The notes under the pieces are model-generated. The model was given only the letters and a program-made list of their open reading frames with translations. It was not told the origin of the DNA and did not search any database. A stretch of 64,000 nucleotides of DNA from contig CP136063.1 in assembly GCA_032622095.1 (NCBI GenBank), positions 61,081,897 to 61,145,896 on the forward strand, written 5' to 3'. Every line of letters starts with the position of its first letter. Positions within the stretch are counted from its first letter, which is position 1. The stretch comes from Siphonodentalium dalli (Eukaryota; Mollusca; Scaphopoda; Gadilida; Siphonodentaliidae). Position numbers and translations under genes: made by a program. Below are positions 12,293 through 23,484 of this stretch, piece after piece.

Positions 12293-13761
12293 TACATATA
12301 CAATTATTTGTATGGTCGTGCCGGCAATTCGGCAGAAATATTGTGCGTGGGATAAGCACACGCGTTCGGCGGGATTCATGATCTAGGTGAGGTATATGGT
12401 CAGGATTAGTCCAACTTCGATGAAGGTTTCATGCCATGGGTTGAGATGAGATCCTGTATAATAGCGACGTTAGTTGTTAGATATGACATGCGGAAAATTA
12501 CATATGTATAAGCTATACTACCCAGATCGATGACCAGAACGTGTTAATAATCGAGATTAAAGTACGACCTCACGTGCATCACATAGTAATTTAATATGCG
12601 TGAGCTTTATGTTGGGGTTACCCAAAATAAGCTAGTTATGCAATTTGACGAATTGATCTGACTTCTGCTGATAGCTGATCTTGGATAAATTATTACACAC
12701 AAATGCTTTACATTATATTTTATACCCCACTTATAATAAGATTACATTCAGGCAATATATCTTGTCCAATGAGTTCAACGACAATGTGTTGAACCTGTCT
12801 CAGGGTTAAGTTGTATCGTGGTCAGCATTCATGTGAAGATTATCGGGCAGGTTGAAAATTCAAATATGAGCCAGTATGAGCGAAGGTTTTGTTATTGACG
12901 ACGAAAGATGGGATCGATGTAATACCTATACATATATTTATTTTTAAGTGGCGATATCATTTGAATTATTTAAATTCATAATAAAGGCATGGCCTGACTC
13001 AGTTATCATTGTCATGGAAAACTTCATCGGCATAATATGGCTTTTAGCGCCGTAAACGATTAGCTACGTGTGAGTGACAGGCGTACCACACAGTGTCTAC
13101 GAATTGTAAACACTGACTGGCTCTGTACCTCAGATAAGTCACCACATTGACACACATACAATATCATTTCACAACCAAGGAATGGACGTGGAACTCACCT
13201 GGTTTTAACACTGGATTGTACAACAATAACAAGATAACACGTTCAAAATTATGTTGGGGTTAGATTTGGGATTTAGGCTCTGTTTTATGTCAAGGAATGA
13301 GGTGCATATATTGATTAAATAATTAATATGATTGAGGGAGATTTGGACAGAATTGTTTCACGCCAGTTATTTTTTATCAAGAGTCAATAATAATGGTGAA
13401 GACTAAATGTGTGGTAGGATATGATACATATATTTAGTGACTTGTAAAATAGATAACGGAACAGGAATGGAAACAAGGGTGAACAAGGAATACATTTGGG
13501 ATGGTATTCTTAATAAAAAAAAAGGTTGGTAAAAGAGGCTTTAGAATGAGTCAAATATGGGATAATGATGGGTTGGTTCCAAATTTTGCCGAAAACAAAA
13601 TATTTTGTTTTCAAGTTGGGGGTTATCATGATGTCGGAATTTGACAGAGCCCTGGGATAAAGGCCTTTTATCTATATAAATTTGTCCCAGTCTATCCACC
13701 ATGTAAGAAGTGCTATGTTGACTAACTGGAATGGACGGAAATTGATTCCGACGTAATCATA
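12293..13761. other. Intronic, no gene or repeat recognised
   Basis: Within the lectin intron. No long open frame, tandem repeat or family shared with the rest of the window was found. Confidence 0.5.
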
Positions 13762-14264
13762 TTAAAGATGGTCTATCTGTTTGTAAACATGGGTTATATA
13801 GTTACCGGGGTATTAAATATTAGATATAAATCGAAGTCCCCCTGTCCATAAATGCTTCTCTCGATTAATATTGAATAATATTTTCGAATATTTTCTGGTC
13901 TAATACGTGTGATTGTTTAGCTAACGAACAATAGTGGTCACTGCTAGGCCAGAATTTTTTTATTGTGTAATTTTGTCACAAATAAACGTTGATTAAAATC
14001 AATCTGGGACATTTGACATTCGGAGCATAGTTATGGGAACACCATAATGATCGATATCGCTATATCGTCAGAGTGATCTGTTCTAAAAATAGAACAGTAA
14101 AATGTCACACCTAATCATCTCATTTTATATTAAAATATCGAAATAAAATCAATATTAATTGACAGAAGCCTTTCCGGACATGGGTTTTCAATTCATATAT
14201 ATATATGTTTTTATACCCACGTAACTATTTCAAAATTGTTATATGAAGAGTTAATCCATCTTTA
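13762..14264 (+). mobile_element. Family B MITE, near full-length copy B2
   Basis: Begins TTAAAGATGGTCTATCTG and ends TTAATCCATCTTTA, about 500 bp. Contains CTAACGAACAATAGTGGTCA in the left arm and CAATATTAATTGACAGAAGC in the right arm. Same orientation as B5 and opposite to B8. Confidence 0.8.
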
Positions 14265-15211
14265 CTTGTAACCATTTCTCAAATCAATAGTTTTCGATGT
14301 TTCAGTATAGAGGGTGCGTATATCTAACTATTCCAGGCATATTAGAAATGAAAGTGGAAAGGTGAGGAAATAAATCGGGGAAATTGATTTTTATATTATT
14401 TATGCCACAACATCGCCGACGCGTCACGAACAGTCCCCTAATCGAGTTGAACTTTCTCTATCACGCCATTTTTTTCCATATAAATTAGTTTTTTTTTATA
14501 TGTTTCACACTCATGGAAATATAGGATGCTGTAACAATTTTTCGACCGAAACATATACAAAAGGCACTGAATATTCTTCAATACAGTATTCTCGAACCAA
14601 AAGCCACCAATTCAAAAACTCCGTGTGAATTTTGCAGATATAGATATGAAATAAAAAAAACTGAGTGAAAGCAATGACGGTTTTTAAGGCAAACCGTTGT
14701 ATTCGTTGTCGGATTGCTCTGGCTTCTCAAAACATAGACGCAAGCTATCTATTTAAAAAAAAACTTCAGACACTACTCATTATCTATAATAGGCAAAACA
14801 TAACCCTACCATCAAAACTGGTTGTCAACGACCTGGTCATATTTTGCTCTTCTATTTTATCTAATCTAGTCATATGAATTACGCAGTTATACCAGTAAAA
14901 TATGAGTACGAGAGCGAATATAATGATACGGTCAGAATAATAAAATCGCGATCATGAAATGGCTGTCAAAATGGCCGCAACACCAAGCCATGCCACGACG
15001 AAAGCAACATATTGTATAATACATAGTAGGTAAAATACGTATTGGCAATATAGAAGTCTGTTCTTAAATATATGGTTATACAAAATGTTGCTTTCTTCGT
15101 GGCATGGCTTGGGGTTGTGGCCATTTTTACAGCCATTTCACCACGAGCAGAATCCCCATATTAGTGGTATAGATAGTTGTGACTTACCTTACTTTCTATT
15201 TTTATTTGCAG
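14265..15211. other. Intronic, no gene; inverted repeat at 14956-15139
   Basis: The only structure seen is a diverged inverted repeat with arms of about 55 bp at 14956-15010 and 15084-15139, sharing AAATGGCTGT and CCAAGCCATGCCACGA. The open frame at 15085 that runs into the next exon begins in this intron and is not the true start. Confidence 0.6.
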
Positions 15212-15409
15212 AATGTCCATTGAACATCGGATATGATAGACATGCGTTGGATGGACAGGTGCACTGCATTAAGTACAATATAGCGATTTTGAATACGGTA
15301 GATGCTATGGCAGCATGCAACAATGAAAATGCCCACCTGGTAGTAGTCACTAGTCGGTCGATGCTAAACGACCTGCAACACCTGCTCAGTTTAATTGGCC
15401 ATGGCACAG
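15212..15409 (+). CDS. Lectin gene: N-terminal half of C-type lectin domain
   Basis: A 198-base exon, phase 1 at both ends, between acceptor TTTATTTGCAG and donor GTAAGA. It encodes 66 residues opening ECPLNIGYDR, with the cysteine pair ECP...VHC typical of long-form C-type lectin domains. The alpha-1 region follows (DAMAACNNENAHLVVVTS), matching the family pattern A..C...GA.L. The AAC cysteine is the usual first partner of the outer disulfide. No WIGL strand lies at the exon end, so the core is divergent. The phase agrees with the EGF exon upstream and the exon at 16558 downstream. Function beyond extracellular glycan or protein binding cannot be read from sequence. Confidence 0.85.
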
Positions 15410-16064
15410 GTAAGATGTGGAAAGTGTGATTAAATTTGCATCATGTATCCCAATAACAAGTTTGATATAGTTCCCTGGGTATAGATACACACATAAATAT
15501 ACACACACACACGCACAAATATTTTCTTATATAATGCGATTATTCGTTACTATTTTTAGAACAGACTGTTCGGGCGATATCAGATAGCGATAGAGATTAT
15601 TATAGTTATTTCTTAGTGCCGACGGTACTACGTACATCTGAGAAGATACAAAAAAAAGCTGACTCAAAAATTAAGTTGCGTCCACGGACAGGCTGACATA
15701 CAGACAGACAAGCTGATCGCAGTATACATGTACTCCCCACAACATCGTCACGGCGGTATAAAGGCGGTTAAATATCTGTCAACTTTCATATGAACTTCCA
15801 GGCTATTATTATGCATGTCCACTCGAGGATATCTCGTATCATGTAGGCACGTTTATAGTACATACGTCCCTCTCTATATGCGGCCTACGCACACTGTACT
15901 GGAAATGGCCCCCCCCAAAGGAAACTGAAGAAACACTCAAAACACCCATGTATTCTTCGTATGAAAATTATTGTTTCGTCTTATATACATGTATTTCTTA
16001 TATGCTTGGCTATAAAATAACGGAAATCGTCGTATGTATCTTAAAACCTATAATGAAAACGTGT

Positions 16065-16170
16065 TTTGTTATCTCATTATAGCTTTTTGTTATTTCGCTA
16101 TAGCTTTTTGTTACTTCACTGTAGCTTTTTTGTAATTTCATTCTAGCTTTTTGTTATTTCACTGTAGTTT
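16065..16170. repeat. Short tandem repeat, about 25 bp unit x5
   Basis: Five diverged copies of AGCTTTTTGTTATTTCACTGT in the last lectin intron, which otherwise holds nothing recognisable. Confidence 0.8.
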
Positions 16171-16557
16171 GCCGAAATTAATGACGTCATGACTTGAAAG
16201 CGGTTTGCTACGTATCAGCTGATCGGTGTCCGAAATTTGGGCCAACAAGGGTCAACCGTGTATTGTTTAATTCGTTGTGCTATTAAAAATTAAAATTCTT
16301 CACAATTTAGCAACTTTGAACATTGATATGGCGCATATAATAAAAAGAAAAGTTTTTGTTTGAATATCTGAAATATCCCATGATATTTCTTTCCACTCAT
16401 GATATATTTCGGTATTCAAATACAAACTGTATATATTATCTATGTCCTACTTAAATGACATAACTTGTATTATGTCATATCATCTATACTACTGAACATT
16501 TTTTTCAATTGAATTGACTTGATTCGGCTTTCTTGACTTTTCAACATTCATTTACAG

Positions 16558-16766
16558 CAGTATTATTTATTGACGGAGAACGGATCTACGACAACGATAC
16601 CTTCTACACACATGCAGGCCAACCGGTTCCATTCATAGACTGGCGCCCAGGACAACCCGATGTACCACCACAGCGTTACATCAATATCAAATTCAACGGC
16701 ACACATTACGAAATGAATGATGGAGGCGGGACTGCACAGAGACCTTACATGTGCCAATTTTTCTGA
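16558..16766 (+). CDS. Lectin gene: terminal exon, C-terminal half of C-type lectin domain
   Basis: Starts after TTTACAG; two bases complete the split alanine codon, then 68 codons and TGA. It reads AVLFIDGER...FIDWRPGQPD...EMNDGGG...RPYMCQFF. WRPGQPD sits where lectins carry EPN or QPD, and QPD is the galactose-type motif of the family. MND aligns with the WND calcium-binding motif but lacks its tryptophan. YMC supplies the last cysteine of the outer disulfide. Both cysteines of the usual inner disulfide appear missing (QRYINIKF and NDGGG where Cys is expected). The protein ends three residues after that last cysteine, so the lectin domain is C-terminal. Confidence 0.87.
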
Positions 16767-16792
16767 TTAAAAAACAACATTGTTTAATCTCT

Positions 16793-16798
16793 AATAAA
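16793..16798 (+). terminator. Polyadenylation signal of the lectin gene
   Basis: AATAAA 27 bases after the stop codon, on the coding strand. This is a short 3' UTR but a consensus hexamer. Confidence 0.65.
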
Positions 16799-16799
16799 A

Positions 16800-17597
16800 C
16801 TGTACATATACATACATTGTTTGAGATAAATATGATATATAAATGTATGTAAAATTAATATCTACCAGCAATCAAGCAAATTACATATAATTGATATTAT
16901 CGATGCCCGCTAATCCACTGAGCACGTCGCCGATTTTATTTCTGAATGGCCGCCAGTACTGTAACTGAAGTTATGCCGATTCATGCGATTGAATATTCCA
17001 TCATGGGTTATGCAGCCTGAATCGTTAATACTCCTTCTCGTGACGTAATATGAGGGACTACTATCAACACGTAGTGTCAAACTTGAAATGCTGTTGGTTT
17101 TTTATCTACCGCGGTAATCAATAACTGATTGTTTATACATAAATGGCTGGAAAGCTGAAAAGTTGTACATATGGGTAATTTGATAAGGGGAATCGTATTA
17201 GATAGGTCCCGTTGACATCAGATTCCTTAAAGGGTCACTAATATTAATTTAAATTAATTATATACACAAAATGGCTGAAATCTGGTCAGTAAAAATTGGT
17301 GCAGATGGGTCACCTGACCAGGGGAATGTCAAGGAATGGGCGCATTTCTATGATAAGTAAAGAGCGTTTATTATCAGTCAAGAACATATGTGGAGAAAAT
17401 TGGTGGTAAAACCATTGTATGACAGCAAAAGTATTAGTCAGATGTCATATAACACGTCTTGGTTATACATGTCGTATCAGGATATAGGGGCGTTGGACTG
17501 TTATTTAAACATCGGCCACTCATGTTCCCACATATCTTCTCGACTGATAATAAACGCTCTTTACTGATCATCTAATTTATTAGTCCACCGTTAAGTC
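16800..17597. other. Intergenic; 24 bp perfect inverted repeat
   Basis: Arms at 17356-17379 and 17542-17565 are exact complements (AAAGAGCGTTTATTATCAG in the left arm). They enclose about 160 bp and form a small non-coding inverted-repeat element. Nothing else is recognised. Confidence 0.6.
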
Positions 17598-17604
17598 ATC
17601 TGAG

Positions 17605-17909
17605 GGGGGACTCGGTCGCTCAGTCGTACGGGGCTCAGCTGCAGATTGTCTCATTCTCCGGTGGTGGCGATATGGGTTAAATTCCCGGTGGAGTCACCGC
17701 TGACTGTGTATCCCATATCGCTATCTGGGGAGTTGCCAGTTACACGCCGACGATAGCTGGTTTCATCGGGCACAATGGGTCATTCTCCCAGTCAATGAAA
17801 TCACTGTTATATTTACCTTACTATTCGGACTTTCCCTCCACCAACACAACTGTCGTGATATAGCTCCGGTTGCTCAAAACGACGTTAAACCCCAATGAAT
17901 AAATAAGTA
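17605..17909 (+). mobile_element. tRNA-derived SINE with target-site duplication
   Basis: Flanked by ATCTGAG at 17598-17604 and 17910-17916. The head resembles a tRNA, with GGTCGCTCAGTCGTACGG near the A-box position and GGTTAAATTCC (17675-17685) close to the B-box consensus. These would serve as an internal RNA polymerase III promoter. The tail reads GACGTTAAACCCCAATG followed by AATAAATAAGTAA, as expected for a retroposed RNA. The flanking repeat and matched ends make this a convincing single insertion. Confidence 0.85.
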
Positions 17910-18051
17910 ATCTGAGATCAACGGTAAGTAAGTAATGTTTTATTCTCAGCCATTATTCATGGGACATGAGAAGAGGATATTCCCTGTCAGCAGACATATC
18001 TATACCAATTTTCTTACAGAAGGAACGCTCCTTATTGCTCATATTCGCCCC

Positions 18052-18246
18052 TTTAAATGTGGATTATCTCTTTGTAAACATGTATTATATAGTTACTGGG
18101 GTATAAAATATTAGGTCTGAATCGAAGACTTCTGTCGGGAAATGCTTCTATCGATTAATATTGATTTTATTTCAAATATTATCTGGTCTAAAAAGGTGTG
18201 GTTTTTTAGCTAACGAACAATAATGGTTACTGTTAACAGAGAACAG
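18052..18246 (+). mobile_element. Family B MITE, left half (B3)
   Basis: Begins TTAAATGTGGATTATCTC and runs to GTTACTGTTAACAGAGAAC, then stops abruptly next to a half family C element. Confidence 0.75.
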
Positions 18247-18262
18247 AAATATTCTCGGCGAG

Positions 18263-18364
18263 AGCTTTCCGATGAATGGCAACAAGCCATATTTCCGACT
18301 AAATCCTGAAACGTTACCCATAATTCTGCTTTGGTTAAGAGGTCGATTAATTAGGGCATTACTG
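18263..18364 (+). mobile_element. Family C palindromic MITE, right half
   Basis: Runs from GAGAGCTTTCCGATG to GGGCATTACTG followed by TA. The left half is missing. Confidence 0.75.
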
Positions 18365-18502
18365 TATGTGATGAAATATGCTGCTTACCAAGATTTGCAC
18401 GGAAATCTTTTACTAAATTAGCCAATTCCTTTTCTAAGTGTTTAGATCTTTATGATTTTAATAAATAAGTATTCATAATATGTAATGACATAACGGGAAC
18501 TA

Positions 18503-18722
18503 TTAAAGATGGATTATGTCTTTAAATAACAAATTTGAAAAAGTTGCGTGGGTATAACATAATAAATATGAACTGAAGACCCCTGTCCGGAAAGGCTTCT
18601 ATCATTTAATATTGATTTTATTTAGAATATTTTATTGGGACCGTTTATTTGTCTATTTTTAGAACAGACCATTCGGGTGATACCATATAGCGATATAGAG
18701 CATTAGGCTGTTCCTGTGGCTA
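18503..18722 (-). mobile_element. Family B MITE, partial (B4)
   Basis: Begins TTAAAGATGGATTATGTC and reaches the internal segment ACCATTCGGGTGATACC. Its far end is replaced by family D sequence. Confidence 0.75.
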
Positions 18723-18723
18723 C

Positions 18724-18852
18724 ATAGGGGTGGTTCCATATCCCAGATTCGGAAGAAAAAAATTAATTAGGGGCGGTAGGGACCTACCCAGAAAGCGGAT
18801 TTTTGTTTTTGCGCCTAGTGTCCGGTAATATTTTCCTGACGCCCCCTTATTC
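18724..18852 (+). repeat. Dispersed repeat D, copy 1
   Basis: Shares GGTTCCATATCCCAGATTCGG and GCGCCTAGTGTCCGG with 23105-23240, and its end with 22085-22190. Confidence 0.6.
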
Positions 18853-19431
18853 ATTAATATTTTAACGGAAGTGCAATCAATCGCGATGAAGTACAATTAT
18901 ATTAGCTGAGGCATTGTAGAAGCACAATTCAACTGTACTGAAGCATGATCTAACCAATTGCGCTTCAACAATTTTCAACAATTAGTTACCCCCACCACGC
19001 ACAGGTTGAAATTACCCAATATGTTAATAGCACACCGATAGTTTGGTATTTAAATGCAAAATCGTTTCCACTGAGCTAACATATAGATACCTGGCAGGGG
19101 TTGAGTTAAAACTTATCAATGTGCAATTCAACTACTCTTCATGGCAATGAGTTATCACAGAATGGTGTGTGTTTCAATACAATTGGATCGCACTTCAGTA
19201 CAAGCATTACTAAATGTGAATTTGGCCCCGAATTGTGTCTTCGCGTTTCTGATAATTGATGCTATTTCTCATATTATGTAAGTCAATCATTTAGGCCTGT
19301 ATGTGTATCACAATAGAAAATAATGCTTTTCTATTTCCAATATAAAAAATAAATCAACTAAAAATCAAATAAAATATTTTACTGTTCTGAGTGAATGATA
19401 TTTCGCTCATAGCGCAGCATGGTGATGGTAT
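18853..19431. other. 3' flank of the zinc-finger gene
   Basis: Downstream of the minus-strand zinc-finger gene. The segment at about 19310-19425 is similar to 20512-20600, as expected for paralogous 3' UTRs. No consensus AATAAA was seen on the minus strand close to the stop. Confidence 0.5.
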
Positions 19432-20307
19432 TCAGTGTGGATTAATATCAGATTTTACATGAATTTTCTTATGTCTGGTCATATGACTCGATCTCCCAAA
19501 TCTTCTCCCGCAGACATCACATTCAAACGGTCGGTCGCCTGTGTGGATTTTCTTATGTCTCGTCACATCACAAGACCGAACAAATGCACTCCCGCACACA
19601 TCACATTTGAATGGACGGTCCCCTGTATGGAACTTTTTATGAACAGTTAAGTTAGACAACTTTCTAAATGAAATCTCACATATATCACAATGGTAAGGCT
19701 TATTGTCTTTCTGTGTGTGGATTTCCATATGCTCTTTAAGAGTGAATAGCCGAGCAAAGTGTTTTCCACATACATCGCACTGATGTGGACGGTTGCCGCT
19801 GTGGATTATTTTGTGTCCTCCGAAGGCACTCGAGTAGGTAAATGATTTATTACACACGTCACACTCATACGGGCGAATGCCAGTGTGGATTCTCTTATGT
19901 CCGTTGAGATTACTTATGTCCTTAAATCTTTTCCCGCACATATCACATTGATACGGTCGTTCCCCTGTGTGTATTCTCGTATGTCTTGTGAGTGAATAAG
20001 ACCGAAGAAATGATTTCAGGCACACGTCACACGTATACGGACGGTCTCCAGTGTGGATACGCTTATGAACAGTTAAGATGGACCGGAGTCTAAACGAAAC
20101 TTCACATAGATCACAACTGTAAGGCTTAGTGTGGTTGTCTGTATGGATTTTCATATGTTTTTTGAGAGTGAACGAGCAAGTAAATGACTTATCACATATT
20201 TCACACTGATGTGGACGATCGCCGGTGCAGTATATCTTTTGTCGCACGATGGCACTCTGATCTGCAAATGATTTATTGCATGCATTACACTGTGAAACAG
20301 GCGACAT
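19432..20307 (-). CDS. C2H2 zinc-finger protein, ten fingers
   Basis: An open frame of 291 codons made almost wholly of C2H2 fingers, a nuclear DNA-binding type. Nine fingers have intact C-x2-C and H-x3-H. The first (CNACNKSFADQS...) has lost both histidines, replaced by Q and C. Linkers are mostly TGDRP rather than the common TGEKP; two are expanded (TDNHTKP and TQKDNKP). Those two sit five fingers apart, and fingers 1-5 pair with 6-10 in sequence, so the array is a duplicated five-finger block. CCTGTTTCACAG just inside the ATG resembles a splice acceptor, so the true first exon may lie upstream. No KRAB, BTB or other effector domain is in this frame. The DNA target cannot be inferred. Confidence 0.9.
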   Translation of the reverse strand: MSPVSQCNACNKSFADQSAIVRQKIYCTGDRPHQCEICDKSFTCSFTLKKHMKIHTDNHTKPYSCDLCEVSFRLRSILTVHKRIHTGDRPYTCDVCLKSFLRSYSLTRHTRIHTGERPYQCDMCGKRFKDISNLNGHKRIHTGIRPYECDVCNKSFTYSSAFGGHKIIHSGNRPHQCDVCGKHFARLFTLKEHMEIHTQKDNKPYHCDICEISFRKLSNLTVHKKFHTGDRPFKCDVCGSAFVRSCDVTRHKKIHTGDRPFECDVCGRRFGRSSHMTRHKKIHVKSDINPH

Positions 20308-20412
20308 AGTTTACAGGTCTCATGACACACAGCTTCAGACAGGTAAATAGATCATGTCATGAATATCTAATCTGATTATACCGGGTACCTGTGGAGATCA
20401 CACTCAACCAGT

Positions 20413-20600
20413 TCAAAACCTGGAAACTTTATTGACATTCCTTATATTGTTTTTCACAGTAGGTGACCAGCCCGTACTGTCAAATAAATTATTAACTATA
20501 GGTGGGCTGTTTTGTATTACAGAATATAATGCTTGTCTATTTCCAATATAAAACTCAAATTCAAAATCAGATGAGTGAATTATATTTCGACCATAGCGCA
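20413..20600 (-). pseudogene. Remnant of a duplicated zinc-finger 3' end
   Basis: On the minus strand, about 90 bp here (GCGCTATGGTCGAAATATAA, then TTTATATTGGAAATAGACAAGC) match the region after the stop codon of the neighbouring zinc-finger gene. An AATAAA lies at 20433-20428. No finger sequence is found above 20600, so only the 3' end of a paralogue appears to remain. The 136-codon frame at 20413-20823 overlaps this UTR-like sequence and is probably not a protein. Confidence 0.5.
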
Positions 20601-20829
20601 CAACTATCTGTCCTATAACTAATTCCAGGGGCATAATGAACAAACAAGTATTAACCAGGATATGCAGAAGCTCCAAAAAGTGAAGGGGCGGATCATCATT
20701 TGTTTTAGCAACGTGGTCCAGATACATGCAGTGGGATCTGTAGACAAAATTCAAAAACACAGGGAGGGTGGGTGCTTTGAGGTCTAACAAAAATGGGTGA
20801 TGCAGTATTTTTCTAATCAACATATTTAA

Positions 20830-22084
20830 CTTTAAAGATTAGTTAGGAAATATTTAAGTGATGTGAAACACTCGGTGTGGTAATCAAAAGAAATGGAGAA
20901 TAATCTTGTTCAAAGTAGTTATTTTTACAGATATTATATCTAACTTAACACACACTTCATTCGTATATATTAAGTAAATGTAGTGACCGCCGATGGCGAA
21001 GTCATTTTCATTAGTTTATCGCCGATAAAAGCGTCCCGATTCGAGTAGTAAATATTTACAATTTAGCGTAGTTCAGACAATGTTTTCTATAGAGTGGTAC
21101 GGTCGATTTGCTTGAGATTTCGGTTATGTTAGTAGAATGCTACATTTCCCCCCAATTGGCATAGTACCTGAATACTAACTTATCAGTTTCACGCACCCGA
21201 ACAAATACATGATATGTCTTTAACTGATGACAATATATTTGCAAATATCATCCCAAGTGCCCTCTGTGCCTCTTACTCCGGTCATTGGTTACCAAAACAT
21301 TGTCTTTAGTTTATGATGGTTGACCTGCGAACACACATAAGCAATCATACAATCAAAAACAAGTAATTTACAGATATTTCGTCTAATTTTCTACATAAAA
21401 GTTAGTTTCAATAAAATATTGATTTCTACTTGTGCACTGTGATTTTCTACAGCTCATGAACAAGTTTCTTCTCTCAGACAGTCGCTTATTTCTGTTTCAA
21501 ATCCAATTTTAAACACAAAACGCTTTGGTTTAGAGGCTCGATGTTCCCGGCCCTGCATAAGCAATACAATCAATGACATACTGCATGCTCCATTTATTTA
21601 GGATGTCATATGTCCCATGTGCAACGTTTTGACCAACAACGAGTATCGATATAGTGTGTCTGACATTTGCAGATAGAAGTCCCCAGGGGGTTAATGTACT
21701 GACAATTCCCACACAGTGAGCTAGAATCACCAAATTACCCTATGTGGACCATTCTGCTTAGGCTTCATATTCTGGGAAGTATCTATTGTCTCAAATTAAC
21801 ACTGTTTTAGTTTATGATCTTAGGTCTCCAATAGAAGTTGAGGCCTAACCAGAATGAGGTTCCCAGGGGTGAATTTTGAGATGCCAGCTCGCTGTGGAAT
21901 AGTGTCACTAAATTCACCCTCCGGGGACCTCATGCATATATCAGACACACAATATCCAGACATGGCCAACGAACCTGAACACTGTATGTTCATGTGTAGC
22001 ATTAGAATTCTGAGATGAATGTCATAGGCCTAAGATGAAATCCCTACACTGTGCTACACATACATGTAATGCATATCTTTATAT
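20830..22084. other. No gene seen; weak internal duplication
   Basis: Two stretches (about 21640-21740 and 21830-21960) share CCAGGGG followed by similar spacing of GTGTCTGA or CAGACAC words. No exon is recognised. Confidence 0.4.
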
Positions 22085-22190
22085 ATTCACCAGGGGGGGG
22101 TCTGCAATTTTTTTCCGAACACTAGGCGGGGGTGGGTGGGTGGTCCATCAGCCCGGCTAACACAATTTTTCCTGACTCCGTAAATTTAAT
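22085..22190 (-). repeat. Dispersed repeat D, copy 2 (diverged)
   Basis: G-rich start, CCGAACACTAGGCG and a TTTTTCCTGACTCC end resemble the D copies at 18724 and 23105. Confidence 0.45.
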
Positions 22191-22539
22191 GAGTTAAGAA
22201 TGCTTCTATTATGTAATAGTTAACTCTTAGTAGGGGGGTTTAAGTTCATTATCAGTTAAAAATGAGGGATGACACCAATGGGTAAAAAAATGATCAGTTT
22301 GCTAAATGTTTTCATCAAAGATATATCAATGCACATTGACATGAAAAGGCTTAGGTTTAAATAGTTCTATTCAAAATCATTTATTCAACCTGATACAAAT
22401 GAAAACATAACACAATAATAGATTCTTCAAATAAATGTAAACTCTATAAGTAAAAATAGACTATTAAAAAAACCATTAAAAAAATAAAACATAAAGGTAT
22501 TAAAACAAACTTTAACTGATTTCAACATTGTTCAGTACC

Positions 22540-23040
22540 GTGCAGGGTCTAGGATCACCTCCAGATGGGAGCTATGAAAGTTGGAATGATTTCGATAAAA
22601 AACATGGCCACCGGCAGCCATCTTGAATTTTACTCTTTGCATCACTAAATCCTTTAGCACACCATACCGAGCTTATCCCTAAACCAATCATCAACAAACT
22701 TCATATGAATCCTCGGTGTGACCTCTCAATGGGTGCCTACCATTTATTTTTTTTACGAATTCTGTAAAAAACATGGCTTTGTATGACTAAATCCTTTAGC
22801 ACATCTTTAGGTCACATTTCTCATCCAATCATCACCAAACTTCATATGGATATTCGGGGTGACCTCAAGATGGGAGCCTCCCTTTTTTCCGAATTTTTTT
22901 CAAAACAAGCATGGCTGCCAGCAGCCATCTTGAATTTCAGATGTGAATCCAACAGCACAACCAACAGCCCACATTTATTGGAGAATTGCTTGAAACTTTA
23001 CAGCCTTATTGGTAAATCAATAGCAGGAATGCTTCTATAA
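22540..23040 (+). repeat. Dispersed repeat F, tandem modules of about 170-240 bp
   Basis: Two tandem modules, each with a CATGGC...AGCAGCCATCTTGAATTT stretch, CTAAATCCTTTAGCACA and AACTTCATATG. The same modules recur at 28600-28860. The 85-codon frame at 22783 is a repeat frame. Confidence 0.65.
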
Positions 23041-23104
23041 TCATGATATGGAACATAGATCGGATAAGATCAGGATAACTAAGTAAGATAGTAATTTGAA
23101 GCAG

Positions 23105-23240
23105 TTTGAAGGGGGTGGGTTCCTATCCCAGAATCGGAAAAAATAAAAATTAGGGGATGGTGGGTACCCAGAGAGCGGAAGAAATAAAAAAGCGCCTAAT
23201 GTCCGGAAAATTTTTCCTGACCACCCCCTGTATTCACCAG
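23105..23240 (+). repeat. Dispersed repeat D, copy 3
   Basis: GGTTCCTATCCCAGAATCGG through GCGCCTAATGTCCGG to TTTTTCCTGACCACCCCC, parallel to 18724-18852. Confidence 0.65.
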
Positions 23241-23319
23241 AAGTATTTAAATATTGGCAAAAAGATGGGAAGCAGATGCCTATGGGAGATGTTTTATGAT
23301 CTTGTATCTGATTTATGTA

Positions 23320-23484
23320 CAGTCATGCCCTAAATAATCAACTCCTTAACCACAGCATAATTATGGGTAATTTTTCAGGATTTAGTCGGAGATATGGCTT
23401 GTCATTCATCGGACAGCTCTCATTGAGAGCTTTCTGGCGAATGGCAGGCAACAAGCCATATTTCGATTATATAGGGCATTACTG
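23320..23484. mobile_element. Family C palindromic MITE
   Basis: Termini CAGTCATGCCCTAA and its complement, flanked on both sides by TA. Nearly the whole element is an inverted repeat containing ATTATGGGTAA. Confidence 0.8.

Noticed and set aside
10289-12359. Several 60-119 codon frames
   Set aside because: They fall in repeat E or the 41 bp hairpin and are mirrored on both strands.
17605-17700. Functional tRNA gene
   Set aside because: The tRNA-like head cannot be folded by eye into a cloverleaf and belongs to a SINE with a tail and target duplication.
20413-20823. 136-codon minus-strand protein
   Set aside because: Half of it lies in sequence homologous to the 3' flank of the zinc-finger gene and it ends beyond an AATAAA.
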